Positions 1-9,569 are shown, numbered from the stretch's first letter. The stretch: 64,000 nucleotides of DNA from Plantibacter flavus (GCF_002024505.1 NZ_CP019402.1:3472001-3536000); one strand, 5' to 3'. Notes: a model not told the origin generated them from the letters alone. Numbers and translations are program-made.

Positions 1-1
1 C

Positions 2-109
2 TTCTTCATCTGGCTCGCGGCGCAGCCGAGCGACCGGGGCGGTGCCCGCTACGACACGGGGCCGAACCGCGAGGGCGCCGAGATCAAGCCTGGCGACGCT
101 CCGCAGTGA
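2..109 (+). CDS. C-terminal end of an unidentified protein, cut by the window edge
   Basis: The frame is open from base 2 to a TGA at 107-109 and gives about 35 residues. It begins with a hydrophobic stretch (FFIWLAA) and ends in a polar Gly/Arg/Asp-rich tail. Almost every codon ends in G or C, like the real genes nearby, so it is probably the tail of a membrane protein whose body lies outside the window. It overlaps the 3' end of the convergent ltrA-like gene by 26 bases. No family can be assigned from so little sequence. Confidence 0.5.
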   Translation, partial: FFIWLAAQPSDRGGARYDTGPNREGAEIKPGDAPQ

Positions 110-1352
110 CCCGCCGGTCCGGGAGGACCGTGTCGGCGATCGCGGCGAGGACGAGCACGCCGGTGCAGAGACACCCGAGGACGAGTTCCCCGAGCTGCGG
201 CAGGAGGAACGCGGCGACCGCGCAGCCCGCGAGCATCGCGAGGCCGATGACCGGTGCGAGGGGTACGGCGCGGTCGACGACGAACCGGAACAGCGACAGC
301 CCGAGCAGGTAGAGGACCGGGCCGCCGAGGATGACGACGCCCCCGGCGAGTTCGACGGCGTCGGCGGGTCGGTCGAGGATCTCCTTGTCCCCCACCGAGA
401 CGAGCACGATCCCGGCGACGACCACGACGTGGGCGTAGCTGTATCCATCGCGCGCGATGCGTCCGAGGCGTCCCGGCCCGCGTCGTCCGGAACGACCCTC
501 GTCACCGTCGGCGCGGTCGGCCTCCTCCTCGGCGGCCTCGACCGCTCGGCGTCCCGCCGCCTCCGTGCGGTGGAAGTACAGCCACCACAGCGCGACCGCG
601 GAGACGAAGGCGCTCAGCATCCCGACGACGGCGTCGACCGACGTCTCGAGCTCGACGAACGCGAACCCGGTGACGAGCAGGGACTCACCGATCGCGATGA
701 TGATGAAGAGCGACGCCCGCTCGGAGAGGTGCGCACCGGAGAGCTCCCAGCTCTCGACCTCCGAGCGCCGCACCCCCGGCAGTCGGAATCCGAGGGCCCC
801 GCCGCCGTACTCGACGGCGACGGCGCAGATCCAGAACGCCAGTTGCCAGTCGGCCGGCACCAGCGCGCCGGCGATCCAGAAGACGGCGGCGAACGCGGTC
901 CAGACGAGGACGCGTGCGAAACTCAGGGCCACGTCCCGGTCGTGCCGCCAGGTCGCCACGACCATGAACAGCGTCCGGACGAGCTGGAGCACGACGTAGG
1001 CGACGGCGAACGCCAGCGCGCGATCGGTGAACGACGCCGACACCGACACCGCCGCGACGAACGCCAACAGGCCGAAGCCGATGAGCGCGAGTCGCACCGC
1101 GAGCCGTTCCGGGTCGAGCCAGTTCGTCACCCAGCTCGTGGACACCCACGACCACCAGAGCGCCAGGATGAGGACGATCGACTCGAGCGCGGCGGTGACG
1201 CTCTGGTCGTCGGCGATGAGCTTGCTCAGCTGGGTGAGCGCGAAGACGAAGACGAGGTCGAAGAACAACTCGACGAACGTGACGCGCTCGGCGCGTTCGC
1301 CGGACTCCGGGCGACGGAGATCGGAGACGAGGCCGAATCTGGGGGCGGACAT
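84..1352 (-). CDS. Low temperature requirement protein A (LtrA) family membrane protein
   Basis: The product is a 422-residue polytopic membrane protein of the LtrA family. The N-terminal signature is clear: an ERVTFVELFFDLVFVFALTQL-like block, then a WWSWVSTSW segment and about ten further hydrophobic helices separated by short Arg-rich loops. A charged loop rich in Glu, Asp and Arg sits near residues 270-300. The biochemical role of the family is not settled; it was named from a Listeria cold-sensitive mutant. The ATG at 1352 is chosen because the family signature begins about 20 residues later and the frame upstream reads as low-quality antisense sequence. A CAGGAT hexamer lies six bases upstream, so the mRNA may be leaderless. 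It is divergent from the flavin reductase gene. Confidence 0.88.
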   Translation of the reverse strand: MSAPRFGLVSDLRRPESGERAERVTFVELFFDLVFVFALTQLSKLIADDQSVTAALESIVLILALWWSWVSTSWVTNWLDPERLAVRLALIGFGLLAFVAAVSVSASFTDRALAFAVAYVVLQLVRTLFMVVATWRHDRDVALSFARVLVWTAFAAVFWIAGALVPADWQLAFWICAVAVEYGGGALGFRLPGVRRSEVESWELSGAHLSERASLFIIIAIGESLLVTGFAFVELETSVDAVVGMLSAFVSAVALWWLYFHRTEAAGRRAVEAAEEEADRADGDEGRSGRRGPGRLGRIARDGYSYAHVVVVAGIVLVSVGDKEILDRPADAVELAGGVVILGGPVLYLLGLSLFRFVVDRAVPLAPVIGLAMLAGCAVAAFLLPQLGELVLGCLCTGVLVLAAIADTVLPDRRVTAERRQA

Positions 1353-1475
1353 CTTCGTATCCTGGCAGGGATCCCGGTGCCGACGCCTCCCCCTCGGATT
1401 CGTCGACACCGGGTCGTGCTCGTCGCGAGCTGCGGGGACAGAGCCCGACGACCACCCTGCGAGCCTAGCAAGAAG

Positions 1476-1514
1476 TATTCCAGATGCACAAGGTCCAGAA
1501 GCATCATCGGAATA
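1476..1514. repeat. Imperfect inverted repeat in the divergent promoter region
   Basis: The arms TATTCCAGATGC (1476-1487) and GCATCATCGGAATA (1501-1514) pair with a two-base bulge. They lie in the 237 bp between the LtrA and reductase genes, in the most AT-rich part of that gap. It could be an operator for the reductase, but no regulator is adjacent. Weak evidence. Confidence 0.3.
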
Positions 1515-1589
1515 TCGACGGTCACCGGCGGGTTGCGTCCGGAGGCCGCGTCGTCCGCGTGCCGCACCCCCACGAAAGGCATCACCCGT

Positions 1590-2663
1590 ATGGATCTCTT
1601 CGCCCCCGTCCGACTCGGCGACCTCGAACTCGCCAACCGCGTCGTCATGGCCCCGCTCACCCGCATGCGGTCCGGAGCCGACGGCGTCCCCGGCGACCTC
1701 GTCGCCGAGCACTACAGCCAGCGCGCAGGACTCGGGCTCATCATCACGGAGGGCACCTACCCGAGCGCCGAGTCGCGCTCCTACCCGGGCCAGCCCGGCA
1801 TCGTCACCCCCGAGCAGGTCGAGGGCTGGCGGGGCGTCGCGGAGGCCGTGCACGGCGCAGGCGGGCTCATCGTCATGCAGCTCATGAACGGTGGCCGTGT
1901 CTCGCACACCGACATCACTGGCACCGACCGCATCGTCGCGCCGAGCGCGATCGCCATCGCCGGCGAGGTCCGGACGCCCGCGGGCGCCCAGCCGTACCCC
2001 GTCCCGCACGCGCTGACCGCCGAGGAGCTCGACACGGTCCGCGAGGAGTTCGTCCAGGCGGCCCGCAACGCGATCGAAGCAGGACTCGACGGCGTCGAGC
2101 TCCACGCTGCGAACGGCTACCTGCTGCACCAGTTCCTCTCCCCCGTCTCCAACGTGCGCGACGACCGCGCCGGAGGCAGCCCGGAGGCTCGCGCGTCGTA
2201 CGTCGCCGAGGTCGTCAGCGCGGTCGCGGAGGCGGTCGGTGCAGCGCGAGTCGGCATCCGCATCTCCCCGATGAACGGTGCCGGTGACACGGCGGAGACC
2301 GACGAGGCCGACGTCCGCGCGACCTACGAGGCCCTGCTCGACGCCCTGGCACCGCTCGGCCTCGCCTACCTCAGCATCCTCCACGAGGACCCGGCCGGTG
2401 CGCTCGTCCAGGACCTGCGCGGTCACTTCGGCGGCAAGCTCGTCGTCAACAGCGGCTTCGGCACCGTCACGACGCGCGACGAGGCGATCGCCCTCGTCGA
2501 GCACGCGCACGCCGACGCCGTCGCCGTCGGGCGTCTCGCCATCGCGAACCCCGACCTCGTCGAGCGCTGGGCGGGCGAGCACGAGGAGAACACGCCGAAC
2601 CCGGCCACCTTCTACGGCCCGGGCGCCGAGGGCTACACCGACTACCCGCGCCTCGCGAGCTGA
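1590..2663 (+). CDS. Old Yellow Enzyme family FMN-dependent alkene reductase
   Basis: The 357-residue protein is a single (beta/alpha)8 barrel of the NADH:flavin oxidoreductase/Old Yellow Enzyme family, which reduces activated C=C bonds using FMN and NAD(P)H. Visible signatures are the N-terminal FAPVRLGDLELANRVVMAPL start, the ELHAANGYLLHQFLSP block that carries the substrate-binding His-x-x-Asn pair, the following RDDRAGG stretch, and the C-terminal VNSGFG phosphate-binding region. The length matches bacterial ene-reductases such as NemA. ATG 1590 follows a purine-rich GAAAGG and begins exactly where the family begins. The physiological substrate is unknown; electrophile detoxification is usual in the family. 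A strong hairpin closes the gene. Confidence 0.93.
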   Translation: MDLFAPVRLGDLELANRVVMAPLTRMRSGADGVPGDLVAEHYSQRAGLGLIITEGTYPSAESRSYPGQPGIVTPEQVEGWRGVAEAVHGAGGLIVMQLMNGGRVSHTDITGTDRIVAPSAIAIAGEVRTPAGAQPYPVPHALTAEELDTVREEFVQAARNAIEAGLDGVELHAANGYLLHQFLSPVSNVRDDRAGGSPEARASYVAEVVSAVAEAVGAARVGIRISPMNGAGDTAETDEADVRATYEALLDALAPLGLAYLSILHEDPAGALVQDLRGHFGGKLVVNSGFGTVTTRDEAIALVEHAHADAVAVGRLAIANPDLVERWAGEHEENTPNPATFYGPGAEGYTDYPRLAS

Positions 2664-2671
2664 TCACGCTC

Positions 2672-2724
2672 AGGTGAGGCACCTCGTCGCTCGACACCAC
2701 CTCGGGCGACGAGGTGCCTCACCT
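2672..2724. terminator. Bidirectional terminator hairpin
   Basis: A perfect 19-bp stem (2672-2690 with 2706-2724, AGGTGAGGCACCTCGTCGC and its complement) surrounds a 15-base loop. It lies between the convergent reductase and ramB genes and its right arm reaches the ramB stop codon. There is no T-tract, as is usual in high-GC actinobacteria. Confidence 0.85.
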
Positions 2725-4226
2725 CAGTCCGCCCGTGGCGCGTGCGACTCGAGGAACTCGTACACCTCGACGGAGTCGACCCCCGGGAAGGATCCGGTCG
2801 GCAGCGCCGCCAGCAGACTCGTCGGCGTCCGCGCCGCCGGCCAGGCCTTCCCCTCCCACCGTTCGGCGAGCGCCGGCGACGCCCGACGACAGCATCGCTC
2901 GTCGGGGCAGTTCGAGGTCGACCGATGCGGCGTCTCGCGTCCGCGGAACCACTTCACGTGCGCGAACGGGACGCCGACGCTGACCGAGTACTCGCCCTCC
3001 TTGGCCTTCTCGATCCGCGAGGTGCACCAGAAGGTGCCGGTGTCCATGTCGGTGTACTGATACCAGGGACTGAAACGGTCCTCGACGTCGAAGACGGTCC
3101 TGGCCGTCCAATTGCGGCAGACGAGCGAGCCTTCCACCGCTCCGAGGACGTCGGACGGGAACGTGACCCCGTCGTTCTCGTACGCCTTGATGATCGTCCC
3201 CGACTCGTGCACCTTCATGAAGTGCACCGGGAGTCCGAGGTGCCTCGTCGCGAGGTTCGTGAAGCGGTGCGCGGCGGTCTCGTACGACACCGCGAACGCG
3301 TCGCGCAGGTCCTCCATCGAGATGCGCCGGAGCTGTTTCGCCTCACCGAGGACGCGCACGGCGTCGCGCTCGGGCAGGAGTATGGCCGCCGTCAGGTAAT
3401 TGGTCTCGACGCGCTGCCGCAGAAAGTCCGCGTAGTTTCCCGGCTCCTCGTGTCCGCACAGGTGACTGGCGAACGCCTGGAGGATGGGTGATCGCGAGTC
3501 ACGGGACATCGAGGGTTCGGTCGGCAGGTAGATCCGACCGTTGCGCCGGTCGGTGACCGAGCGCGTCGAGTGCGGCAGGTCGCCGACGTAGTGGAGCGAG
3601 AACCCGAGGTGCTGCGCCATCTCCGCGACCGTCTGATGCGAAACCGGCCCTCCGGTGTAGCCGACGGCGTCGAGCAGCCCTTTCGCGACGGCCTCGAGCT
3701 CGGGGAAATGGTTGTCGGCCGCCCGCATGTCCGCCCGGAGGACCGCGTTGGCCCGGCGTGCCTCCTCGGGTGTCGCCGCGCGCTCCCGATGCAGGCGGGC
3801 GACCTCGTCGTGCAGCGCCAGCACAGTGCGCAACGTCTCGTCCGCGGTGCCTTTCGAGACCCGGATGGGCGCGATCCCGAGGGCGGAGCAGACAGGGCCC
3901 CGCTGAGCACGCTCGACGGCGATTTCGAGCGCGGCCCGGTCGCTCGGCGGTTCGTCACGGAGCAGGTCGTCGACGGTGGTGCCGAGGGCGGCGGCGATGA
4001 CGCGGAGCATCGACAGGCTCGGCTCCCGATGCCCGTTCTCGATCGCCGATGCCTGGGACGGTGCTCGGTCGATCGCCTGCGCGAGCTCGTCGAGCGTGAG
4101 GCCTGCGCGAGACCGGGCATCGCGGATCCGGCGACCGAGGACGAGGGCGTCCGCGTGCGGAGCAGGTCCGTCACCAGGGGTGGCGGAGGCGGGTGGAGCA
4201 GCGGCGGTGCTGGTCATGGTGATCAT
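2724..4226 (-). CDS. ramB: RamB-type regulator of acetate/glyoxylate metabolism
   Basis: The protein of about 500 residues is an XRE-type regulator with a fatty-acyl/IrrE-like body (former DUF2083). An N-terminal helix-turn-helix (LGRRIRDARSRAGLTLDEL through SQASAIENGHREPSLSML) is followed by an ImmA/IrrE-like central domain and a C-terminal region with several Cys residues (SLVCRNW, NCPDERCCR) that could hold a metal. In Corynebacterium and Mycobacterium, RamB controls aceA and aceB; here aceA is divergent and next door. The start is uncertain: ATG 4226 (used), ATG 4217 and GTG 4232 are all possible and none has a clear ribosome binding site. The gene ends inside the terminator shared with the reductase. 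Confidence 0.85.
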   Translation of the reverse strand: MITMTSTAAAPPASATPGDGPAPHADALVLGRRIRDARSRAGLTLDELAQAIDRAPSQASAIENGHREPSLSMLRVIAAALGTTVDDLLRDEPPSDRAALEIAVERAQRGPVCSALGIAPIRVSKGTADETLRTVLALHDEVARLHRERAATPEEARRANAVLRADMRAADNHFPELEAVAKGLLDAVGYTGGPVSHQTVAEMAQHLGFSLHYVGDLPHSTRSVTDRRNGRIYLPTEPSMSRDSRSPILQAFASHLCGHEEPGNYADFLRQRVETNYLTAAILLPERDAVRVLGEAKQLRRISMEDLRDAFAVSYETAAHRFTNLATRHLGLPVHFMKVHESGTIIKAYENDGVTFPSDVLGAVEGSLVCRNWTARTVFDVEDRFSPWYQYTDMDTGTFWCTSRIEKAKEGEYSVSVGVPFAHVKWFRGRETPHRSTSNCPDERCCRRASPALAERWEGKAWPAARTPTSLLAALPTGSFPGVDSVEVYEFLESHAPRAD

Positions 4227-4253
4227 GCTCACACGCGCCGGTTGTTCCGGCAA

Positions 4254-4277
4254 ACAGAAGGTCGGCCGTTCTTCTGT
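4254..4277. promoter_or_regulatory. 24-bp palindrome between ramB and aceA, candidate operator
   Basis: ACAGAAG (4254-4260) and CTTCTGT (4271-4277) form perfect 7-bp half sites separated by ten bases. The palindrome lies just upstream of ramB and about 90 bp upstream of aceA. The position suits a site bound by RamB or another glyoxylate regulator, but it does not match the published corynebacterial RamB box as I recall it. Confidence 0.45.
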
Positions 4278-4368
4278 CCACGGATGACGTCCGTCGGGGT
4301 TGCGGCGAGCGCAGGATCGTTCCCACAGCACGACCCGCCCCACCGACCTCGACACCACAGGAGTCATC

Positions 4369-5715
4369 GTGAGCAACGAAGCCACCCGACCGACCGACCA
4401 CCGCACGCCCCTCCGCGCCGGCGACCAGACGCAGACGGCCGAGGAACTGCAGCGCGAGTGGGACACCGACCCGCGCTGGGACGGGGTCCGGCGCGACTAC
4501 ACCGCCGAGGACGTCGTCCGCCTGCGCGGCGGTGTCCGGGAGGAACCGACACTCGCCCGCCGAGGGGCGGAGCGACTGTGGAACCTCCTCCACACCGAAG
4601 AGTGGGTGCCCGCCCTCGGCGCGCTGACCGGCAACCAGGCCGTGCAGCAGGTCCGGGCAGGCCTGCAGGCGATCTACCTCTCCGGATGGCAGGTCGCCGC
4701 CGACGCGAACCTCTCCGGGCAGACCTACCCCGATCAGAGCCTCTACCCGGCGAACTCGGTTCCGGCGGTCGTCCGGCGGATCAACAACGCGCTGCTCCGG
4801 GCCGAGCAGATCGACTTCGCCGAGCGGGCCGTCGGGGAGGACCCGGGACGCGAGGCGATCGACTGGCTCGCGCCGATCGTCGCCGACGCCGAGGCCGGCT
4901 TCGGTGGACCGCTCAACGCCTACGAACTCATGGCCGGCATGATCCAGGCGGGCGCCGCAGGCGTCCACTGGGAGGACCAGCTCGCCAGTGAGAAGAAGTG
5001 CGGCCACATGGGCGGCAAGGTGCTGGTGCCGACGGGCCAGCACATCCGGACGCTCAATGCGGCCCGGCTGGCGGCGGACGTCGCCGGTGTCCCGACCATC
5101 GTCATCGCCCGCACCGATGCACTGGCCGCCACGCTCCTCACGAGCGACATCGACGAGCGCGACCTCCCGTTCCTGAACGGGAACCGGACCCCGGAGGGCT
5201 TCTACGAGGTGGAGAACGGCATCGGTCCGGTGCTCGCGCGAGGACTCGCCTACGCGGAGTACGCCGACCTGCTCTGGGTCGAGTCGGCGGAACCCGACCT
5301 CGACCTCGCCCGACGGTTCGCCGAGGCCGTCCACGAGCGGTTCCCGGGCAAGCTGCTCGCCTACAACTGTTCACCGTCGTTCAACTGGAAGTCGCACCTC
5401 GACGATGCGCAGATCGCGTCCTTCCAGCGTGAGCTCGCCGCCATGGGGTACGCGTTCCAGTTCATCACCCTCGCCGGCTTCCACGCGTTGAACCACTCGA
5501 TGTTCACTCTGGCGAGCGACTACCGGGAGCGGGCGATGAGCGCGTACGTCGACCTCCAGGAGGCCGAGTTCGCCGCAGAGTCCAGCGGCTACACCGCCAC
5601 CAGGCACCAGCGGGAAGTCGGTACCGGCTACTTCGACCTGGTCGCGACCGCCCTCAACCCCGGCAGCGCCACCCTCGCCCTCGCCGGCTCGACTGAGGAA
5701 CAGCAGTTCCACTGA
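4369..5715 (+). CDS. aceA: Isocitrate lyase
   Basis: The 448-residue enzyme splits isocitrate into glyoxylate and succinate, the first step of the glyoxylate shunt. The catalytic signature [10 protein letters not shown] lies near residues 209-218, preceded by the [15 protein letters not shown] metal-binding block. [10 protein letters not shown] and the [12 protein letters not shown] region follow as expected for the AceA family, and the length is typical. GTG 4369 is chosen because CACAGGAG lies a few bases upstream; a longer TTG start at 4300 has no such site. It lies divergent from ramB and 85 bp upstream of aceB, which together form the shunt used for growth on acetate or fatty acids. Confidence 0.97.
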   Translation: MSNEATRPTDHRTPLRAGDQTQTAEELQREWDTDPRWDGVRRDYTAEDVVRLRGGVREEPTLARRGAERLWNLLHTEEWVPALGALTGNQAVQQVRAGLQAIYLSGWQVAADANLSGQTYPDQSLYPANSVPAVVRRINNALLRAEQIDFAERAVGEDPGREAIDWLAPIVADAEAGFGGPLNAYELMAGMIQAGAAGVHWEDQLASEKKCGHMGGKVLVPTGQHIRTLNAARLAADVAGVPTIVIARTDALAATLLTSDIDERDLPFLNGNRTPEGFYEVENGIGPVLARGLAYAEYADLLWVESAEPDLDLARRFAEAVHERFPGKLLAYNCSPSFNWKSHLDDAQIASFQRELAAMGYAFQFITLAGFHALNHSMFTLASDYRERAMSAYVDLQEAEFAAESSGYTATRHQREVGTGYFDLVATALNPGSATLALAGSTEEQQFH

Positions 5716-5730
5716 TCCATCCCAGCCCCG

Positions 5731-5762
5731 CCCTTCGACAAGCCCAGGGACCGCTCGAAGGG
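5731..5762 (+). repeat. Dispersed CTTCGACA repeat, copy A, with hairpin
   Basis: This copy reads CCCTTCGACAAGCCCAGGGA, then CCG and TCGAAGGG. The outer CCCTTCGA and TCGAAGGG form a perfect 8-bp stem. It lies between aceA and aceB and could act as an intercistronic terminator or mRNA stabiliser. Related copies occur at 29755, 29797, 32216, 32262, 32301, 33671, 41036 and 57971. Confidence 0.75.
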
Positions 5763-5800
5763 CCCATCCGACGCACGACCATCCGAAACGGAGTCACCCC

Positions 5801-7465
5801 ATGAACACCATGCTCGCTTCCCCGTCCACACCCACCACCGCGCCGGTGCCCACGCAACGCACCGGCCCCGCCATCGAGGTCGTCGGTCGTCTCGGTGACC
5901 GGTACGAGGAGATCCTCACCCCCGACGCCCTCGTCTTCCTCGCGGACCTGCACCAGCGGTTCGCGGGTGCGCGGCACGACCGCCTCGCCGAGCGCATGCG
6001 CCGACGCTTCGAGATCGGGAACGGCCGCGACCCGCGGTTCCGCGATGACACCGCGGCGATCCGGGAGGACCGCTCCTGGCGAGTCGCCGGCGCCGGGCCC
6101 GGTCTCGAGGACCGCCGGGTCGAGATCACCGGCCCCACCGATCCGAAGATGACGATCAACGCCCTCAACTCCGGCGCGAACGTCTGGCTCGCCGACCAGG
6201 AGGACGCGACGAGCCCGACATGGGCCAACGTCATCGGTGGTCAGCTCTCGCTGCGCGACGCCGTCCGCGGCGAGCTGACGTTCACGAACGAGGCGGGGAA
6301 GGTGTACCGCGTCACCGCGACGGAGACGCCGACGATCGTCATGCGCCCGCGCGGCTGGCACCTCGTGGAGAAGCACCTGCGGTTCATCGACCGCTCCGGG
6401 GCGGCCATGGCGGCCTCCGGGAGCCTCGTCGACTACGGCCTCTACGTCTTCCACAACGCCCGAGCGCTCATCGGCGCCGGCCGCGGGCCGTACTTCTACC
6501 TCCCGAAGTTGGAGTGGAGCGAGGAGGCGCAGCTCTGGGACGACGTCTTCACGTTCACCGAGGAGCGTCTGCGTCTCGACCATGGGACGATCCGCGCCAC
6601 CGTGCTCATCGAGACGCTGCCGGCGGCGTTCGAGATGGACGAGATCCTGTACGCGCTCCGCGACCACTGCGCCGGTCTCAACGCCGGTCGGTGGGACTAC
6701 ATCTTCTCGATCATCAAGAACTACCGGGGGCGCGGTGCCCGGTTCGTCCTGCCCGACCGCAGCGAGGTGACGATGACGGTGCCGTTCATGCGGGCCTACA
6801 CGGAACTCCTCGTGCAGACGTGCCACCGCCGCGGTGCGCACGCGATCGGCGGGATGTCCGCGTTCATCCCGAACCGGCGCGATCCGGAGGCGACGGCGCG
6901 CGCGATCGAGAAGGTCTCGGCCGACAAACGTCGTGAGGCCGGCGACGGCTTCGACGGGACCTGGGTGGCGCACCCGGACCTCATCGAGACCGCCAGGGCC
7001 GAGTTCGACGCGGTCCTCGGCGATCGCCCGAATCAGCTCGACCGTCTGCGTGAGGAGGTGTCGGTGACACCGTCGCAGCTCCTCGACGTCCGCATCGGTC
7101 GCGCGGTCACGGACGTCGGTCTCCGCGACAACGTGTCGATCGCCGTCCGCTACCTCGACTCCTGGCTCCGCGGGATCGGCGCCGCGGCCATCGACGGACT
7201 GATGGAGGACGCGGCGACGGCGGAGATCAGTCGATCGCAGGTCTGGCAGTGGATCCACCAGGACGTCGCGACCGACGACGGCCGTCCGATCACCCGTGAG
7301 CGGGTCGAAGGCCTCCTCGACGAGCTCCTCGCCTCGCTCCCCCGCGCCGCGGACGACCGCTTCGACGACGCCGCCGAGCTGTTCCGCGAGGTGGCACTGC
7401 GCGACGAGTTCCCGACCTTCCTCACCGTCCCGGCGTACACGCGGTACCTCGTCGACCCCGCGTAG
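5801..7465 (+). CDS. aceB: Malate synthase A
   Basis: The 554-residue enzyme condenses glyoxylate with acetyl-CoA to give malate and completes the glyoxylate shunt. Isoform A features are visible: GPTDPKMTINALNSGA, LADQEDATSP, the MRPRGWHLVEKH segment with the conserved catalytic Arg, AHAIGGMSAFIP, and the C-terminal AEISRSQVWQWIH stretch. The length fits form A rather than the longer form G. ATG 5801 follows CGGAG at a reasonable distance; the first 15-20 residues are a non-conserved Thr/Pro-rich extension. It is presumably regulated together with aceA through ramB, although a repeat hairpin separates the two genes. Confidence 0.96.
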   Translation: MNTMLASPSTPTTAPVPTQRTGPAIEVVGRLGDRYEEILTPDALVFLADLHQRFAGARHDRLAERMRRRFEIGNGRDPRFRDDTAAIREDRSWRVAGAGPGLEDRRVEITGPTDPKMTINALNSGANVWLADQEDATSPTWANVIGGQLSLRDAVRGELTFTNEAGKVYRVTATETPTIVMRPRGWHLVEKHLRFIDRSGAAMAASGSLVDYGLYVFHNARALIGAGRGPYFYLPKLEWSEEAQLWDDVFTFTEERLRLDHGTIRATVLIETLPAAFEMDEILYALRDHCAGLNAGRWDYIFSIIKNYRGRGARFVLPDRSEVTMTVPFMRAYTELLVQTCHRRGAHAIGGMSAFIPNRRDPEATARAIEKVSADKRREAGDGFDGTWVAHPDLIETARAEFDAVLGDRPNQLDRLREEVSVTPSQLLDVRIGRAVTDVGLRDNVSIAVRYLDSWLRGIGAAAIDGLMEDAATAEISRSQVWQWIHQDVATDDGRPITRERVEGLLDELLASLPRAADDRFDDAAELFREVALRDEFPTFLTVPAYTRYLVDPA

Positions 7466-7474
7466 GTGCACCAC

Positions 7475-7573
7475 GTCCACAACTCCTGCTCACCATGGAC
7501 CGTCAGCTCCGGCCCGCGCGCCGTCCGGAGGGCGGCGGGCCGGACAACCGGTCCTGGAGCAGGAGTTGTGGAC
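7475..7573. terminator. Large nested palindrome after aceB
   Basis: Perfect 17-bp outer arms (7475-7491 with 7557-7573, GTCCACAACTCCTGCTC and its complement) enclose a second pair GGACCG/CGGTCC (7497-7502, 7549-7554) and a third pair TCCGGCCCGC/GCGGGCCGGA (7508-7517, 7535-7544). The whole 99 bases can fold into one long interrupted hairpin. It begins ten bases after the aceB stop, so termination is the simplest role. Confidence 0.7.
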
Positions 7574-7618
7574 CGGCGCCCTTGTCCGGTCCGCACGGGC
7601 CACCGTAGAGTCGGGCGT

Positions 7619-8239
7619 ATGACCCAGAATGTGCACGAAGCGACGCCCATCCGTGCATCATCGGCCGGAGTGCCGTCGCACAAGTCGTCGTCGATGCACC
7701 GATGGAACGCGTCGAGCCGCTACGGCGCCTCACTCGTGGCCGTCGTCCTGGGCGGATACCTCGCCATGCGCGCCGGACTGAACGTCATGTGGCTCCAGTC
7801 GGACGCCGATGTCATCGGCACCCTGCTCCTCCAATTCTTCGTGGGCGGCGCGGTCCTCGTCGCCGGTGCTCTCATCGCCCCGGCCACCCTGGCGCGACGC
7901 GTGTTCGCCTCCGCCGTCGTCGTGGCCGGGCTCGCGGTCCATGCGGTCGGGTCGGCATCGGCGACCAGCGCGACGCCGCCGTTCCTGCTCTACGGATCCA
8001 TGTCGATCACGATCGGCGCCTTCACCGCTGCCGCGGTCTGGTTGATCGTCCGTGGTCGATCCCTGCCGACCTTCGTCCTGCTCATCGGGTTCGCCGCCGT
8101 GCCGGTACTGACCGAGCGCCTGACCCACACCGGGTGGTCGGGCATCATCCGCGAGGACCTCCTGACGGGCGTCTCCGCCGCGATCGGCATCGGCGTCGCC
8201 TGGGCCGCTGCCGCCGTCGACCGCATCCGGTCCGTGTGA
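7619..8239 (+). CDS. Hypothetical membrane protein with five or six predicted helices
   Basis: The 206-residue protein is not recognised. An N-terminal 35-residue Ser/Thr/His-rich segment is followed by hydrophobic helices ([103 protein letters not shown]) with short loops. It ends in a basic tail, DRIRSV. Nothing enzymatic stands out. ATG 7619 lies seven bases after TAGAGT (7606-7611), which has TTGTCC 18 bp further upstream, so the transcript may be leaderless. It sits alone between the aceB terminator and the aminotransferase gene. Confidence 0.75.
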   Translation: MTQNVHEATPIRASSAGVPSHKSSSMHRWNASSRYGASLVAVVLGGYLAMRAGLNVMWLQSDADVIGTLLLQFFVGGAVLVAGALIAPATLARRVFASAVVVAGLAVHAVGSASATSATPPFLLYGSMSITIGAFTAAAVWLIVRGRSLPTFVLLIGFAAVPVLTERLTHTGWSGIIREDLLTGVSAAIGIGVAWAAAAVDRIRSV

Positions 8240-8298
8240 CCCCGCGCGACCGCGACACACACTGTCCTCTCGACACCGGGTTCGGTACGCTCGGACTC

Positions 8299-9528
8299 GT
8301 GCCTGAATCGACTCCCACGCCCCGCCTGTCCACGAAGATCTCAGCGATCGCCGAGTCCGCCACGCTGAAGGTGGACGCCAAGGCGAAGGCGCTGCAGGCG
8401 CAAGGCCGGCCCGTGATCTCCTACGCGGCGGGCGAGCCGGACTTCCCGACACCCGAGCACATCGTCGAGGCGGCGCTCGTCGCAGCCCGTGACCCGAAGG
8501 CGCACCGGTACACCCCGGCGGCCGGCTTGCCGGACCTCCGCGCCGCCATCGCGGAGAAGACGCTCCGCGACTCCGGTCTCGAGGTCGACCCGAGCCGCGT
8601 CATCGTCACCAACGGCGGCAAGCAGTCGGTGTACGAGGCGTTCCAGGTCCTGCTGAACCCGGGCGACGAGGTCATCGTGCCGACGCCGTTCTGGACCACC
8701 TACCCCGAGGCCATCGCGCTCGCCGACGGTGTCGCGGTCGACGTCTTCGCCGACGCCTCGCAGAACTACCAGGTCACGGTCGAGCAGCTCGAGGCGGCTC
8801 GCACCCCGCGCACCAAAGTCCTCCTCTTCGTCTCGCCCTCGAACCCGACCGGCTCCGTCTACTCCCCCGAGCAGACGAAGGCGATCGGTGAGTGGGCGCT
8901 CAAGCACGGCATCTGGGTGATCTCCGACGAGATCTACCAGAACCTCACCTACTCGGCCGGCGACAGCGGCGAGGCGGTGAAGGCGATCTCCATCGTCGAG
9001 GCGGTCCCCGAGCTCGCCGAGCAGACGCTCCTCGTCAACGGCGTCGCCAAGACCTACGCGATGACGGGCTGGCGCGTCGGGTGGACCGTCGGACCGTCGG
9101 AAGCGATCAAGGCGCTCGGCAACCTCCAGTCGCACCTCTCCGGCAACGTGAACAACATCGCGCAGCGTGCGGCGATCGCGGCACTGACCGGCCCGCAGGA
9201 CGCCGCCGAGACGATGCGCGAGGCCTTCGACCGCCGCCGCAAGCTCATCGTCGGCGAACTGAACAAGATCGACGGCTTCCAGACCCCGACCCCGCAGGGT
9301 GCGTTCTACGTGTACCCCGACGTCTCGGCGTTGCTCGGGCAGACCTTCGGCGGGGTCACCCCGACGACCTCGCTCGAGTTGGCCGACCTCATGCTGGAAC
9401 AAGCCGAGGTCGCGGCCGTGCCCGGCGAGGCGTTCGGGCCGTCCGGCTACCTGCGCTTCAGCTACGCACTCGGCGACGACCAGCTCCTCGAGGGCGTCCA
9501 GCGCCTCCAGCGCCTGTTCGCTTCCTGA
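8299..9528 (+). CDS. Pyridoxal-phosphate aminotransferase, aspartate aminotransferase type
   Basis: The 409-residue protein is a class I/II fold-type I aminotransferase, most like the AspC/AspB aspartate aminotransferases (subgroup Ib). Signatures are [13 protein letters not shown] near the N terminus, [25 protein letters not shown], the [11 protein letters not shown]sp-Tyr pair that holds the pyridine ring, [16 protein letters not shown] with the Schiff-base Lys, and the C-terminal LRFSYAL Arg that binds the alpha-carboxylate. It probably moves amino groups between aspartate and 2-oxoglutarate; related subgroup Ib enzymes also use prephenate. GTG 8299 lies seven bases after TACGCT, consistent with a leaderless start. 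Confidence 0.92.
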   Translation: MPESTPTPRLSTKISAIAESATLKVDAKAKALQAQGRPVISYAAGEPDFPTPEHIVEAALVAARDPKAHRYTPAAGLPDLRAAIAEKTLRDSGLEVDPSRVIVTNGGKQSVYEAFQVLLNPGDEVIVPTPFWTTYPEAIALADGVAVDVFADASQNYQVTVEQLEAARTPRTKVLLFVSPSNPTGSVYSPEQTKAIGEWALKHGIWVISDEIYQNLTYSAGDSGEAVKAISIVEAVPELAEQTLLVNGVAKTYAMTGWRVGWTVGPSEAIKALGNLQSHLSGNVNNIAQRAAIAALTGPQDAAETMREAFDRRRKLIVGELNKIDGFQTPTPQGAFYVYPDVSALLGQTFGGVTPTTSLELADLMLEQAEVAAVPGEAFGPSGYLRFSYALGDDQLLEGVQRLQRLFAS

Positions 9529-9529
9529 C

Positions 9530-9569
9530 CCGAGGCGCGCTCGCTCGTCTCCGGGCGAGCGGACCTCGG
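9530..9569. terminator. Hairpin between convergent aminotransferase and murB genes
   Basis: CCGAGG (9530-9535) pairs with CCTCGG (9564-9569), and an inner CGCTCG pairs with CGAGCG (9556-9561). It starts just after the aminotransferase stop and ends just before the murB stop, so it could end both transcripts. Confidence 0.6.

Noticed and set aside
84..2582. Long minus-strand frame running from the LtrA gene across the reductase gene
   Set aside because: Only the part from 84 to 1352 has family motifs. The upstream part is antisense to the reductase gene and reads as a composition artefact of high-GC DNA.
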